Made by a program: the position numbers and the translations under genes
The notes under the pieces: generated by a model
What the model saw: the letters and a program-made list of their open reading frames with translations, nothing else
Told to the model about the DNA's origin: nothing
The model's database searches: none
Shown here: piece after piece, positions 11,836 to 24,620 of the stretch
Numbering within the stretch: position 1 is the first letter of the stretch
How the letters are laid out: each line of letters starts with the position of its first letter
Assembly (NCBI GenBank): GCA_005408345.1
Contig: SEMN01000046.1
Span: forward strand, 1,178,001-1,242,000
DNA: 64,000 bases
Reading direction: 5' to 3'
From: Macquaria australasica
Lineage: Eukaryota > Chordata > Actinopteri > Centrarchiformes > Percichthyidae

Positions 11836-12191
11836 TATTTCCCTATCAGACATTTTAGCTGTGCCACCATGTTCCCAGATCTCAGCAATTATGTTGGTGA
11901 GTATGTTATCATAAACTGTAGAAATGATGGTCAAAACTATAAAAATGAGAACCAAGTTGTATTAAACTGGAATTATCCTTTGAATGTTTGATACCAAATC
12001 ATTTTAAAGCTACAGTGCAGTGATATAATGCCAGGATTCCCAGCATACCAAATGTGCGCTATAATGAGTACTGATGAAGCTGCGATGAAGACATGCAGAC
12101 GCTCTGTTTACACAGGGCTCAAGTCCTACTTAGCCAAACATTCTCCATCTGCAGCCAACATGGCCGTGGAAACCCTTACTGTGGGATGGTT

Positions 12192-12207
12192 GGGGGGGGG
12201 GGGGGGG
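12192..12207 (+). repeat. G16 homopolymer
   Basis: Sixteen consecutive G residues. It is a potential quadruplex-forming and assembly-error-prone site. Confidence 0.95.
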
Positions 12208-13210
12208 ATTGATTGATGTCTATCGAGAGGTGAGGATGGTGAGAATAAAAAGAAGGAAGTAGAGACAGCAAACAAAGAAAGAGGTAAGCTCAGAGTAAGA
12301 GAGAGAAGGAGCGCATAAATGAATTTTAGAGTCAGAGCGAGATGACACAGGGAGATAAAAACGAAAATAGCGGGCTGGATTGGAACGACTGGAGACAAAT
12401 GGAAAGATAGTGGAAAGGCAGCCTCGCCAGCAGTGTGGTAATGCCGTGCTCTCTCGCTGAAACAGTTTGGCTCATGACAAGATAAGGACAGCCATCACAA
12501 CCTGACCCTCCATTTTTACTCATCCCGAGTGGTGGCTGAATAACACTCCCAAAACACTTTTTTTCCCCACATCCCTTATCAGCAGCTGCTGTTGTTTAAA
12601 ATCACACACAAGACACAAACTCGCACAAACACAGAGAGACACAAATGATTAGCTGTTACAGTGGCATTAAATGGAATTTAAAGACCGTTGCAAAAGGACA
12701 GACACAGTTCATCAATTTGTGTGCTCCTGAATTAGGCCGCTGGCTTTATGAGTCTGAGGCCATAATGGCTGCTTCACTTCTCTTTCTCTTCTCTCTCATC
12801 TTACATTGCAGACTTCTGACCACAGAGGAGAGGAGATACAACTCTGTTTTAGGCTACATGTCAAAGCCTTTCCCTGTGAGCTTTGAAATGGCTGCCCAGT
12901 GCTAATCAGAATGAGTCATGCTGGTGGAAATCTGTCAGAGAGATAAAGAGTGAAGGCAGGGGAGGTGACAAAGGGATGAAGGAAGCAGCAACAGAGGTTT
13001 GAATAACCAAACATTCAGCTATATGGTTGTTCATTAACCTCAGCATCCACCCCTCGCTGTTCTCTCACTCATTTCTTTCCTGTGCATTTCCTCCTCTTTA
13101 TGTCTTGCTCTCGCTCTCCCTCCCATACAGTCAAACCTTGCTGCGTCCCTCAATGCCAGGCGCTATGGCAACAAGACATTGGCAGAGACTCCATGAATAT
13201 GGGAATCAAC

Positions 13211-13247
13211 ATGTGTGTTTGTGTGTGTGTGTGTCTCTCTCTCTCTT
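13211..13247. repeat. Compound (GT)n(CT)n microsatellite
   Basis: GT units with one TTT interruption run directly into six CT units. Confidence 0.95.
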
Positions 13248-16009
13248 TGAATATATTCATTGCCACCTTATATTCATGGATAAAGACCCAGTCACATCAG
13301 AAAGTGGCACAGCGAAATGAATCTGCTCGTCTGCGGGGCCTGAGGCTTGGTGATGTAGTAACCACACGCAGGGTTACTTGGTGAACTACCGTTACAGGCG
13401 AGCTAATCACCACCACACTAACAATCCAGTACATGTTAGCACTAGTCACAATATCTCTCCGAGCTTCTTTCTATTTTCTCTGTACTGTGCTGGTTATTCC
13501 TCCTGGCATTTTGATCTCGGGATTGTTGCCTACATCATTCACAAGCTTGTTAGGTCGATCATCAGTTCTAAATTTTGGCCGGCTGTAGCCGAATTTTGAT
13601 TTCACCACGAAATTTTGTCATTTTAAATGCTGGTGTGACTGGACTTCTGAGGTAAATGAATCTATATCCTCAGTTTATATGTCTACATTTTTGTTTTACA
13701 GAATAGAGTTTACCCACCTTAACAGCCACAACATTATGACATGATATTATAGTAAGTAATATTAAAATGACTTGATCTCTGTTTATATTGGTATTTGTTT
13801 TCTTTATTAATTCAATGTGGAATTCCGGAAATGTCAACCTTTATATTTATTGTTACATCACACAAATGACTTAATAAAAGATAAAGATATGAAAAAACGT
13901 TTTGCATCTTCTATTCAGCACAAAGGCTGATTTAAATGTTTCTTCTTATTCTATAAAGCAGCAAAAACAGAATAAGTTCAACCCTTGTATATTCAGCTCT
14001 CATCAGCTTTTTTTTGTTTTGTTTTCAAGCATCGTCTGCCCAATGTTGTTGTCAGCCTCAGGCCTTGTTTCCCTGTGAATGCATCCACTCTTTAAAGTAT
14101 TGTAGCTGCTAATGATAGCAAACTTCCCACACAAAAGTTGAGAGCTCTCATTATACATTAAAACTTATCTGAGAGGATGTGAAAACAAACACAGCCTTTC
14201 TCTTAAGGCACAAAAAAGCCAAGAGTCAGACCACTTTGATTTAGATTTTTAGTGAGCAGAGGCCACGCGCCTGTGAAGACAGCAAAACACTAAGAGCCAA
14301 AATCCATAACCAATCACAAGTAAACCAGGAAGTTTGGCTCTGACTGAAGTTGCTCTTTGCTGCGGTGGCTGGTTGACTCGTCGAGCTGAGCTTCAGCTCC
14401 CCAAAGAGGCCAGGGAGGCTGCCTCATTTATCCTCAAGCCATGATGAGTGAACGGCTTTGAAGGGGGTTTGAGTAATGAGGGTAATGCCATGTAACCTGG
14501 CAAGTTGCTACACAGGAGGACGCCAAGAGAACGGAGCTGCTGCCTTGGGGGGAAGACAGCGAGGGCAGAGGATACACTTGGAACCTCAAAATGTACAAAA
14601 CATGTGCTCGCGTGATACCACAATATGTTTGGTTTTAGCTTCCAGTGGTGTTAATATGCAGTTGCTGCTGAAAGTGTAGAGCTGACCAGATGTTGGGATG
14701 CATTTTCTATTAGCTGGTCTTCCTGTAAGCGGGAGGGGATCGGGTTAGTCCAAAATCACCAGATGCTGTTTATACTGATCAAAGATGGCAAAAAAGAAAC
14801 ACGATGAGGAGACAGGTTAGGCGTATATGTAGGCTTTGATTTTCTTTTCCAGCTTCAACTCTTTTTGATTTGATCCATATCAAAGGCACAAAACAGAAGC
14901 AAGTGAGACTGATGAGTAGATCAAGACTTGTGAAATGGTTTACTATGCGAGCAAATACACTTGAAATTGTAGGCATCTTCCCTGCCTAATCAGAAACAGG
15001 AAAAACACCTGTGAGAATACAGTGAACTAAAGTCAGTGGTCAAAATAGAGTTTAAATGCTTTTAAAAACTACAAAGAACCGCTTCAGGTGTTTTTCTGTG
15101 TTCCAGCAGGCATCTTATCACAGTTACAAGGACACTTTAGAGAGAGGTGAGGAGTAAGGCAATTGCAGAGAATTTTTTTTTTAATTTTTTTTTTTAGAAA
15201 AGAGTATAATGCATTCTTTTCATTCTCATAGCTTACTTCACAACATTTTTTTTTGTCTGTTGTCAGCAGGTGTCATTGATTGTTCAGAATGCACACTAGT
15301 CTAAAAGCAAAACTACTGGTCTCACACGATAAATACGTCTAACACAGCTTTGCAACCAGCCCCAGTTGATGTGCTCTTGAAAGTCAATTTCAAAAGCAAG
15401 TAAAAGTAATTGAAGTGGAAATATGGGTGAAAGCTAATTTCCTTTCATGCTTCACCTGGACGGAGAGACGGGGCTGTGAGTTTTTAATCTGAGAGTATGT
15501 GTGCAATAGAGAGAGAGAGTGTGTGTGTGTGTTTGTGATGAGCATGACAGCAGCACCCTCCACCCACTTTTACAGCCACTTATTGGACAGGAGCCTAGCA
15601 GCCTCCTGTGCACGGTGTAAAAGTGTAATCAGACATGGCGCCAATTAACAGTATCAGCACAGGCAGTCCATCAGAAGGCCTTTCACTGCACACTTTGCCC
15701 GAACGTCAAGGCTGCTGAGAGGGGGAACATGTGGGAGGCCGGGTGAGAAGCCCATATGTTCAGAGACAGAGACAGTAGGTGGGTGTGTGTGTGTAAACTT
15801 TTGGTTGTACGGGGGTGTCCTGGTGAAGGTGCGACATTGTCTGAAACAACGGGATTCAAGCCCGAAAGCGATTCCTTTTCCCTTCCAGCTTCATTCTTCA
15901 CTGTAAATTAATTTTTTCTAAAAATACTTGAAAGAGGGTTAGACCTCTAAATCTCTTCAGGGGAACAAAAATGAGACACCAGACCCTGCTGACGGGGGAG
16001 ACGTGTTGA

Positions 16010-16200
16010 ACAACTGACCGCAGTGAGAAGCGGTGGCAGAGCGGTGGGAGGCGGGAGGTGAGAAAAGATGAGGAGTAACAGATGGGAAAGAGGAGAAAAG
16101 CATGGGGGTGGGGGGAGAGAACAGAAGAGAAGGCAGAGGAGAGTCAGGCGAGGGCGGAGAGGGAAGAGGGAGGCAGAGGAAAAAGGAGGGCAGGAACAGA
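16010..16200 (+). repeat. Polypurine tract
   Basis: About 190 bases on the plus strand are overwhelmingly A and G (GGAGG, GAGAAAAG, GGGGGTGGGGGG, AGAGGGAAGAGG). Such tracts can form triplex or quadruplex structures. Long ORFs on both strands arise from the bias and are not genes. Confidence 0.85.
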
Positions 16201-18543
16201 CAGCAGGGTTTGGCACTCCGGCGCGGCTGGCACCTTGGCGTCGGTCCAAGCATTGGTCTGTGTGGGCAGAGTAACAATTGATGCAGACAGATCGCGAGGC
16301 TTTCCCACCGCGCTGCCGATGTCACGTGAAATGTTCACACGCCGACGCACGCACCAGTGTCTCATGCGCACACATCCCACATTTTCAACCCATCCGGTCA
16401 CTTTTTAATGCTGTCACATGAACCTCAAAGCAGGGGAGTTGTTGTGCGTCTCCATCCTCCTCTCATCTGTTTTTCTGTCTGTCCATCTTTTTCAGTCTTT
16501 CCATCCTTGCATTTTGTTCATCTGTTCTGCCAGTCTCTAACAGGTCTCTATTGATCATCCTATTTCCTCTTTATCTTTAATCAAAAGGCTGGGAAACTCT
16601 GTTGTTTAATTGATGAGTCTCTGCGAGAGGCCCACTCACTGGCTCCCACAGAACCCGCTCTCATTCATAATTAATAAACGGCTGCTAATTATCCAAGCGC
16701 TGCTCCACACCATGCACGTCCTATATATGAAGGGAGAACGAGAGGGGAGAAAGAGACAGCAGCAGGCGGGGAGAAAGAGAGAAAAAGAGACAGTGAGGAG
16801 GAAAAATGGCTGGAATGAGAGGCAGAGTGGAGATGTGGGATTTGCAAAAGAGGATAAAAAATAAAAAAAATAGAAAGATTTTGGGCGAGAGGGAGGAGAG
16901 GATGAGACCTGTCACCTGTGGCTCCCATCCACATCCAATCTATCTCCATTTCATCATCTCTCTCATCTCCATCACATCACACACTTCCTCTTCCCCTTTT
17001 CATCTTCTTATTAAAGTGCTCCAACTTTTATGGGCTCGGGGAAAACAGAGAGGGAGAGAGAGGAGGTGGCTGCAAAGACAAGCCGATGATAGTGGGAGAA
17101 AATGTGATTGATGTGAGATGGAATAATGCATCAGATGCTTATATATATTTTTTTATCCTCACGTGTATCTCTACGCCCAATTTTTTCTCTTCAGTATTAA
17201 CTTTCGAAATGTTCAGAAAGGGTTTCAGACCCCGTCGAGAGTTCTTAAAGTCGAGCGAGTGAACTCCTGGCAGAGGGTGGATAGTTTGGGCTCAGATGGA
17301 TGGAGCGGCTGTCTCTAATATGGGCCCATCTGGAGGTGGATTGACCTGTCTGCCTACCTACCACAGCCTAATGCCGATTGATAAATGGGTGGTGAGGTGT
17401 GCTGGCTGTGGCTGAGGAGAGGCTGCAGGCAGGGAAACTGGGACGGCACATCATGTTCGGATACAGAACCTGAGTCACTGCTGCTCTCCGCTGCTGGGGG
17501 GGGTGCATCTGTAAAGAGGTGTGAGGGGAGGAGGGAGTTTGGCTCGAGTGCATGGAAAGATTTACATAAAGAAATCTGTGGCAAGCTTAAAATCTTGATT
17601 GCCTGGACTGTAGGGCCTTTAAATCAATAAAGTAAACAGAAACAAACACATGCACGCACAGACTAAATAAACTCCAGAGCTTCACTCTATTAATTGGTCT
17701 CTTATGTCTATTAAAGCAACAGATGTATCTATTTATCTAATTTAAGGCAATTCTAATAGTGTACTTTGGTTGCCCACAAACAGATTATAGGATTTACTTG
17801 TTTTCCTCCTGCCTATAAAACTCTTTTATAATGCACAACTCAACTTCAGGATTATTTTAACAAGCTAAAATACATTATTATTAAATTAGATCATGAGATG
17901 CTACGAGAATTTGCACACAGCTCTCAGCGCCAGCTCTTATTCTTTTTACTATTCACACCAGCCTTTTGTCATATCCTTCCCCCTTCATACTCTCTCTTGC
18001 CTGCAGCCTTTACTCCATCTCTTCTTTTAGCTCCTCGTTCCCTTTCTCAGAAAAGAAAAAATATGTCAGGAGAGGAGTGACGGTGAAAGCAAGCACACTC
18101 GAAAATGCTCAACTCATACATATTCATACATCCTCTGCTCAAATCACAAACTATGTTACTAAAGACAAAAAAAAAAATGTCGGAAAGACACACAAATGTG
18201 AGTTTCCCTGCACTTTTATACATTTTAAAAAGCAGTTTTAATTGACTCCATGGATATTTTTTTTCTTTTCGCTCACTCAGGCCTGGCTGCCAAGCACTCC
18301 AACTATCAATTCAGTGGCCAGAGATTAAATTACAAACCCTTACAGACACACCTCTTCTTCCCTCTATCATCTTGGCCCTGTTCCATCTCTTTCTTTGCCT
18401 CGGGCAGGTTAGACCTCTGCTAGCCTTCATATCCCCAAACTCCTCCACCACAGCCTCCTACCTCTCTCTATTTCTGTCTCTTTCACTGCCTGATGCCCCC
18501 CCCCCGTCTCCTCAAACAGGGGCCATCACTGCCCCCCGTCATT

Positions 18544-18557
18544 CCCCCCCCCCCCCC
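18544..18557 (+). repeat. C14 homopolymer
   Basis: Fourteen consecutive C residues, 40 bases after a C9 run (18496-18504), inside a C-rich segment. Confidence 0.95.
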
Positions 18558-19399
18558 ATACAGCCTGCCCGTTCCTCTCAAATTACACTCTAATGGTTTA
18601 AATGGTGCGTTCCCCACGAGATCTAGGGCGGACTGGGGCCGGGGTAAAGGGTCCAGCTGACAATTTATGACTCAACTAAAGGTCATGTGTAAACCCTGCG
18701 TCTCAATTATGAAGTTTCACTTAGCAACAGCAAACACAGCACAACTTTAGTTTAATCAAATCTATTCCAACAAATTCCTCTCTCACAACCATGAAGACAA
18801 GTTTTCGGAGCGCTGCCATATACATCAAACAGGGAAAATTATTCGTCTGTTGCAATCTGGAGCCAACAGGCAGGGCCAGATAAAATGGTATCTCCTATGA
18901 CATGCTGCATTCCCAACTGACTCATTCGCTGTTTGGCAACAAAACAGAAACATAAAAATGCACAAATCAACCCAGCGAGTGCGTGAAAAACTCATTTTCT
19001 AAATTTTGCTGTAAAAACACTGCTCTTTCTCTGTGAAATTGAAAGAGCCAAAATTGGAGTTTACCCTCTCCTTCTGCTCCATGGGGTGTTTGCAATTGGA
19101 GCAGGTGGTATTATTTCATTATGACAGAGCCAATATGTTATAATTATAATAGGGGCTATCTGCTCTCCTATTTTGGATTACCATAGTGAGCGGGGCTCCC
19201 GTTCTGTTTTCACACTCTGATGCCAACCTGTAACCTGACATACTCCCATTCATGCTTAATGGAACAACTGAAGTAGTGACCCTTAAGTGAACAGTCAATG
19301 TACCTTTCAGCTTGGTTTTGCTGTATCATTCATTTCGCTTTAAGTACAGTAAAATGCAAATGAGTGGCCAGGTTATAACAGTCCATTTCAGTTTGAAAC

Positions 19400-19900
19400 A
19401 GACTGTCTATTTCAGTATGGTAGAAATTAAGCTGTACCGCCGGCATCAGGTTAGCCTAGCTTAGCACAAAGACTGGAAGCAGAGTGGAGCCATGTGCTCC
19501 CCATGACACCAGCACTTGACCGGGTTCAGTGACTGCCTGGAGTTTCCCTGGCAACCTCAGGGTCACGACAAGACTCCAGGAAGTCACCGCGCCCCGGCCA
19601 AAATAAAGTCCGACACATTAACCCACTGTAAAACCAAAACGTGTCACTTTTACACTTTGGTTTTTGTACAGACAAATGAGATGTAACATGTTAATTAGTG
19701 AGCTTTAGATTAGAGGTGCTGGTAGGCAGAGCCAGGCTAGCCGTTTCCCCCTGTTTACAGTCTTTACGTTAAGCTAAGCTAACCTGCTGGCGGTATAAGC
19801 TTCATATTAACCGTACAGGCATGAGAGTGGTATCAAACTCCCAAAATATTCCTGAACTATTCCTTTTAGAAATCAACCTTAGGTAAAGACACAGTTTGTG
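19400..19900 (+). mobile_element. Foldback-type nonautonomous repeat, family A, copy 2
   Basis: The left arm at about 19401-19485 (GTACCGCCGGCATCAGGTTA, then AGCCTAGCTTAGCACAAAGACTGG) is inverted relative to the right arm at about 19750-19825 (CAGTCTTTACGTTAAGCTAAGC, then CTGCTGGCGGTATAAGCTT). It shares with copy 1 the centre (GCAACCTC, ACTCCAGGAAGTCAC, CCCGGCCAA.ATAAAGTC) and the tail (ACATGTTAATTAGTGAGCTTTAGA, GCTAAGCTAAC, CCCAAAATAT). It shares with copy 3 the GAGGTGCTG and GCCAGGCTAGC segments. It appears to be the most complete copy. No ORF belongs to it. Confidence 0.85.
19542..19555. promoter_or_regulatory. X-box-like (RFX) motif inside repeat copy 2
   Basis: GTTTCCCTGGCAAC fits RYYNCC-N(2)-RGNAAC, at the position matching the perfect palindrome of copy 1. 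Regulatory activity is inference. Confidence 0.35.
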
Positions 19901-20664
19901 GAGGCACTACTTTAACTTTAGAAAGTTAAAGCAATGTCATCTTTTTAGGTTCAGTATGGTGATGCAGCATTTTTGTCCCAGAGAGCAGTCCAAGGTTGAA
20001 CGGTTCTGAAACTGTGACTAGTTCCTCTTTTTTCAGTCTCTCCCTCGGGGTATTGGGTCTTCTCAGACAGACAGGCAGAGGGTAGAGAGATATGATGGAC
20101 TCCACTTGATACATGGCAGCCAATATTTGTTTTGTGTTGAGACAAGCTGAGTAGGTCAGAAAATACAGGAAAAGAAATCCACATACAGAGTTCTCTACAA
20201 TCTCCTGACACAAGCGGATTTCTATCTAGACTGGGTTTTTTTTAGATTCAGAGTAAACCAAACTGAAACACTTCTTCTAAATTGTTTTGATGTCAACCAT
20301 GTCAACTTTCAGATATTTGTCTGACAGTAAAACAGCGTCACTGGAGCGCAACATCAGTAGCGAGTTAGGGGTGTGTTGCAAATACAAAGAAGACACATGT
20401 AGTTCATACTGGCACAGACCAGCAGATGTTATAGAGATGTGACAAACTGCAAAGGCGGCTCATGTTTGTGTAATGCTGAGACGCATTACCCAGCAGGTCA
20501 GGATCACCTCTGTGATTGGCTGCATCGCCTGAGCAAACATTGCTAGCACAGTATGTCGTCTTCTAACAGATGCCAGTCTCCCTAGAGACAGCTCCGCCAG
20601 TGTCCAATCCCCACCTACACACCCACTGTTTTTCTTGGAGTCCCAGCACACGTATGCACGCTTT

Positions 20665-20694
20665 CACACAGACACACACACACACACACACACA
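20665..20694. repeat. (CA)n microsatellite
   Basis: CA units with one GA interruption near the left end. Confidence 0.95.
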
Positions 20695-23353
20695 AAGACA
20701 TGCACAGCTCTAAGCCACTGGTTTCGAATCAGAGCTAAAATTAGGCGGTGAGGTAGGGCTATAGGTAGTTGTCAGATGAGGCCCCATTATCAGCCTCTGA
20801 CTGTGAGGCTCTTGTGTTCTTCCATAATGACCAGCCGCTGCACCTGTCTCTCCGCCTGGCCTCCTCTACACACGGGCACTCAGGTCAGACTAAATATAGT
20901 CGTGCTCCCTCTTTGTCTCTCTCTGCTGCCTCACGCTGCACCACTCTGCACCCCTCTGCACACACACACACGCCCCTCTTTTCAACCCCTCCTTTGGAGC
21001 AAACTAGGTACTGTGGCCAGGCCTGCCTAAAGAGTTACACTATCCCTCTCTCATCTCATCCCCTTTTATAGAAACACGATGACATTGCAGTGGGCAAGAA
21101 TAACAAACAGGGACCTATTGGCAGCAGAGAGGTGGCCATCAAACATGATCCACTCTGATTATAGCGGCGATGTCCGTTTGTATGAGTCTATCTTTGGACA
21201 GCTAGAAAACCATCTTCCAAGAGCTGAGGGTCACTATAAAGCTGACCATTTTTAGAGAACAATTTCAATTCCATATTAAGCATGCCCTACTTATTTCTGG
21301 GTTTTTGGGTTTTTTTTAAACCTGAAAATTGATCTGTTTGTTTGTTTGTTTTTTAATGGGTGTAAATTGTATTAAAAACTCAAAGTATGAAAGTCATTTT
21401 ATAAAACACAATGTTTTGCACAGTCACTGTATTTTAGTTGAGTTTTTTCATTACTTTAAACAATCAACAGACTGTTTGAATTTTCACTTTCACTTTCTAT
21501 TACATGAAGTGTATTCTAAACATTGTTCACCGCAAGAAGACCTTGTTTACTGTACACTGCAGTGAACAGTGGCTTCTTTGATGGACTTTTAGTTTAAACA
21601 GATATGCTCCTTTAAACTTCAGATCTCTGAATTATTTAAAGTATAGACAAAGATACAGATAGTCCTGGTCTTCTTTGGTGACTGTAAAATACCCTCAACA
21701 TACATACCTTTGACCCAGTCAAAGCCAGTTAGTCACTAACTGCTACATTGACTGAAAATATGATTATGCATGCGCTTTTAGCTGTTTTTAAGTCAGTAAA
21801 AAGCATAGGATTTCATGGTTTATTTCTTTGATTGATGTTTGTTTTCCTGCATATCTGTGAGGTTGTTCAGAGAACTCTAATAATGTGGTTTACAGGAGAA
21901 TATATCGTCTATGCCCTGTGATTCTAGCCTCAGTCCCAAAGGTCACGTAAAGATTTGACGAAAGAATATTTTCTTAATGTAGTTTTGCAGACTTGTGAGA
22001 GTTTGTTGCAACTCTATGTGCAAATATTAATTCCCGGGAGCAAAGTGAGAATATTACTGACAGTCATATTATGGTCTGTCTCCTCTCCTCTATTCTGCCG
22101 CTGACAAAATGTCCAATACTGGAGGCAGTAGAAACATCTGCAGTGCCAGCACCCAAGAGGAGAACGACTTTCCGAGATAATAAAAGATGGAGTGATTAGG
22201 GAAATGCCAGTGAATGGCTGCGAGGCATTCCAGCTCACTCCTTCTCCTTACAAATGCCAGTCAGGGTTGCTTCTGACAATGGACAATGCATCACCTGCTG
22301 AACCTCTACAACAAGCCACGGCAGCTAACACAAACACTTATATCACTCTGAAAAAGTAAATGCAATCACATAAATTGAAAACTGCAATAATGTTTTGGCT
22401 GATAGAAACATTGCTGTCCTAAATCTTCATCTCCAAACCTCAGGTTGCCAGCGATCCACGCAGTGTGTATCAGAAATGGGCCAAAACATTCTGGTGATAA
22501 AATTGACTGCACCACAGTGCACTCCGTGGCCTTCTCTCCCCCGTCGCTGTTACCCTGGAAACTGTTGTCCATGTAGGAAGGAGCAATTCTATTACAGCGG
22601 CTGGGCCAGCCAGCAAATAGAACTATAAAACATGACTTAACAGTTATAGAGACCGAGAGGAGGCAAAGATGAAGAGGGCTAAGAAAATGCATAGCAGAGA
22701 AGGAGAGGAAAAAGGGGGACACAGGGGGAATCAAGAGCAAGAGATGAACATAGATTAAAAGGAGAAGAGCACAGCGGGGTTGGCGGAGATAAAAGGAAGT
22801 TCAGAAGTGGAGGGAATGTGCAGAAATATGGAGACTAGCTGAACATATTGCAGATTACTTCCAATCCTCTGACCCCGAGTCACAGATAGAGGTACATAGA
22901 AATGTAAGACGACTGAAGAATTTGCTTAATAACAATATTAGAGGAGACTGCTAATGCACGCTTGGCACATGATAATAACTGCTATCGAAGTACGTTTGAA
23001 TACACACAGAAAGTGGGAGAGGATGGAGAGTGGGGAACAGGGCCAGGAGCAGTAAGCTGGTTAAGCAGATTGCCTGATCTAACTATGCTTCCTTACATCC
23101 ATTCACATCCTCTCAAAGCCTCATCTTTGCCATCCATCTCTTAACCACCACCCCTCCCCAACTCATAATGGACCTTTTGAGTCACTCCATTTGTCTTCCA
23201 TCACATGCCCAAAGCCAAATCCTTTTCTTTATTCTTTCTTTTTTCTTTCCCTTTGTTTTTTTTTCTACCCCTGACGCCCCCACACATCGCCTCACACCAT
23301 CTCCATCAAGGGTAAGTTATCACGCTCATGGCAAGAGGCAATGCTCGTGCTCA

Positions 23354-23376
23354 GTGTGTGTGTGTGTGTGTGTGTG
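23354..23376. repeat. (GT)n microsatellite
   Basis: About eleven uninterrupted GT units. Confidence 0.95.
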
Positions 23377-23543
23377 GAGACAGACAGTCAGAGAAGGTCA
23401 GCGTGGAGCCTGCAGGGAGACACAGGAGAGGAGCGACTGGCAGGGATCAAATACTAATCGATACTGAACACACACTCTCTCTCACAGGGGTCGTACGCTT
23501 AACTCAGTCTTGTCCCTTTCACACTCTCGTGCCCGTCAGAGGG

Positions 23544-23595
23544 GGTGTGAGAGTGAGAGTGTGTGTTGGTGTGCGTGCATGCGTGCGTGTGTGTA
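23544..23595. repeat. Degenerate GT/GA-rich tract
   Basis: GT units interspersed with GA, GC and TGGT. It is likely an old microsatellite. Confidence 0.8.
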
Positions 23596-24519
23596 TCAGG
23601 TTTCTGTTCTTCAGCCAACGTTGAGGGAACGGTCCTCTCCGATGTGACATCGCCTTTGAGAGACTTGTTCGTGTGTGTGACCCCCAGATGCCTGGGAATC
23701 ATTGCAGGGGGGATCATGTTGCCAGCTGGCTTAGGCCCGGCTTACTTTGTTCTAAGGTAAACTACACGAGCTAGTAAAGCACCACAGCTCAGGGCTATAC
23801 TATCTGACAGGGGTCAAATTACTCTTCCAAATCCATTTCAGTGCTTTTGTGTGATCCACCTAAAGTTGCACAATGGAAATACAAGTGAGTCAGCCCCAAG
23901 ACTTTAAACACACCCACCTGTCTGGATCTTAAAACCTGTTAAGGAATGTGGCTGTTTAAAGATATTTTTTCAAAGAAATTTGATTCAGACATGTCTTTTG
24001 TCTGCCAGATTACAAACAGTGCTGTTTAAGTTACTGAAGAAATGACTGTCAAACCTCACAGCATCAAAGTTCTACTCAGAAATATTACCAAAATAATTAC
24101 TATGTATTCTGACTTTAAAAAAAAAAAAAACTTACATTATTTACTGCACTGTACATATTTACTTACTTTCTTTCAGACCTAAGATTATTTTGTGTTTTTG
24201 GAACTTACATGTATATTTCAGTATATACGCTTATATACAGTATGTTACTTTAGCAGAGGAAGAGCATGTGTCTTGCATTTGAAATACTTCCATATAACTG
24301 TGGTACGTCGTGGGTATAGGGCGGGGGTTAAACTGGGATTTGTGAGGAGGGGGAGCCCTTGTCCAATGAGGTCGTGAGGTTGGATACGGGTGGGGTGGTT
24401 TCTACAGACCCCTCTGTCGACAGTTTAATAGGGACTATTTCTCCAGTAGAAAGTAGTTCCAATGTGGATGTGGATTGTCCAGAGTAACAATTTCACAGTT
24501 GAATTTTCCAAATGTCTTT

Positions 24520-24620
24520 TTTTTTTTAAATGCTGTACCACAAACTAAATTCCATACACCTCCATTGTATTGATGAAATACAACACCCTAAATATACAGG
24601 CCTATACCCAAATACACTAC
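24520..24620 (+). repeat. Partial copy of dispersed repeat family E
   Basis: The segment TACCACAAACTAAATTCC..ACACCTCCATTGTATTG lines up with TACCACAAAAGAAATTCCTTTCATCTCCATTGTATTG inside the repeat at 47019-47340. Only this core is clearly shared, and the rest is diverged or absent. Confidence 0.5.

Larger units (their letters stand above)
11844..19399. other. Long noncoding stretch with simple-sequence tracts
   Basis: No gene is recognised. Contents include a G16 run (12192-12207), a GT/CT compound microsatellite (13211-13247), a GA/GT patch (15508-15532), an almost pure purine tract (about 16010-16200), another purine-rich tract (about 16730-16900), and C9 and C14 runs (18496-18504, 18544-18557). 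Unique AT-balanced sequence at about 18960-19260 has the look of a conserved noncoding element. ORFs in the purine tracts (for example 15947-16408, both strands) are composition artefacts. Confidence 0.6.
19901..24429. other. Long noncoding stretch with microsatellites
   Basis: No gene is recognised. It contains a (CA)n at 20665-20694, a short CA patch near 20960-20975, a (GT)n at 23354-23376 and a GT-rich degenerate tract at 23544-23595. Open frames at 22366-22740 and 23168-23760 show no known family and partly read through the microsatellites. Confidence 0.6.

Noticed and set aside
16068..16408. Several overlapping Arg/Glu-rich or Pro/Ser-rich frames up to 122 codons.
   Set aside because: They are the expected result of the polypurine tract read on either strand.
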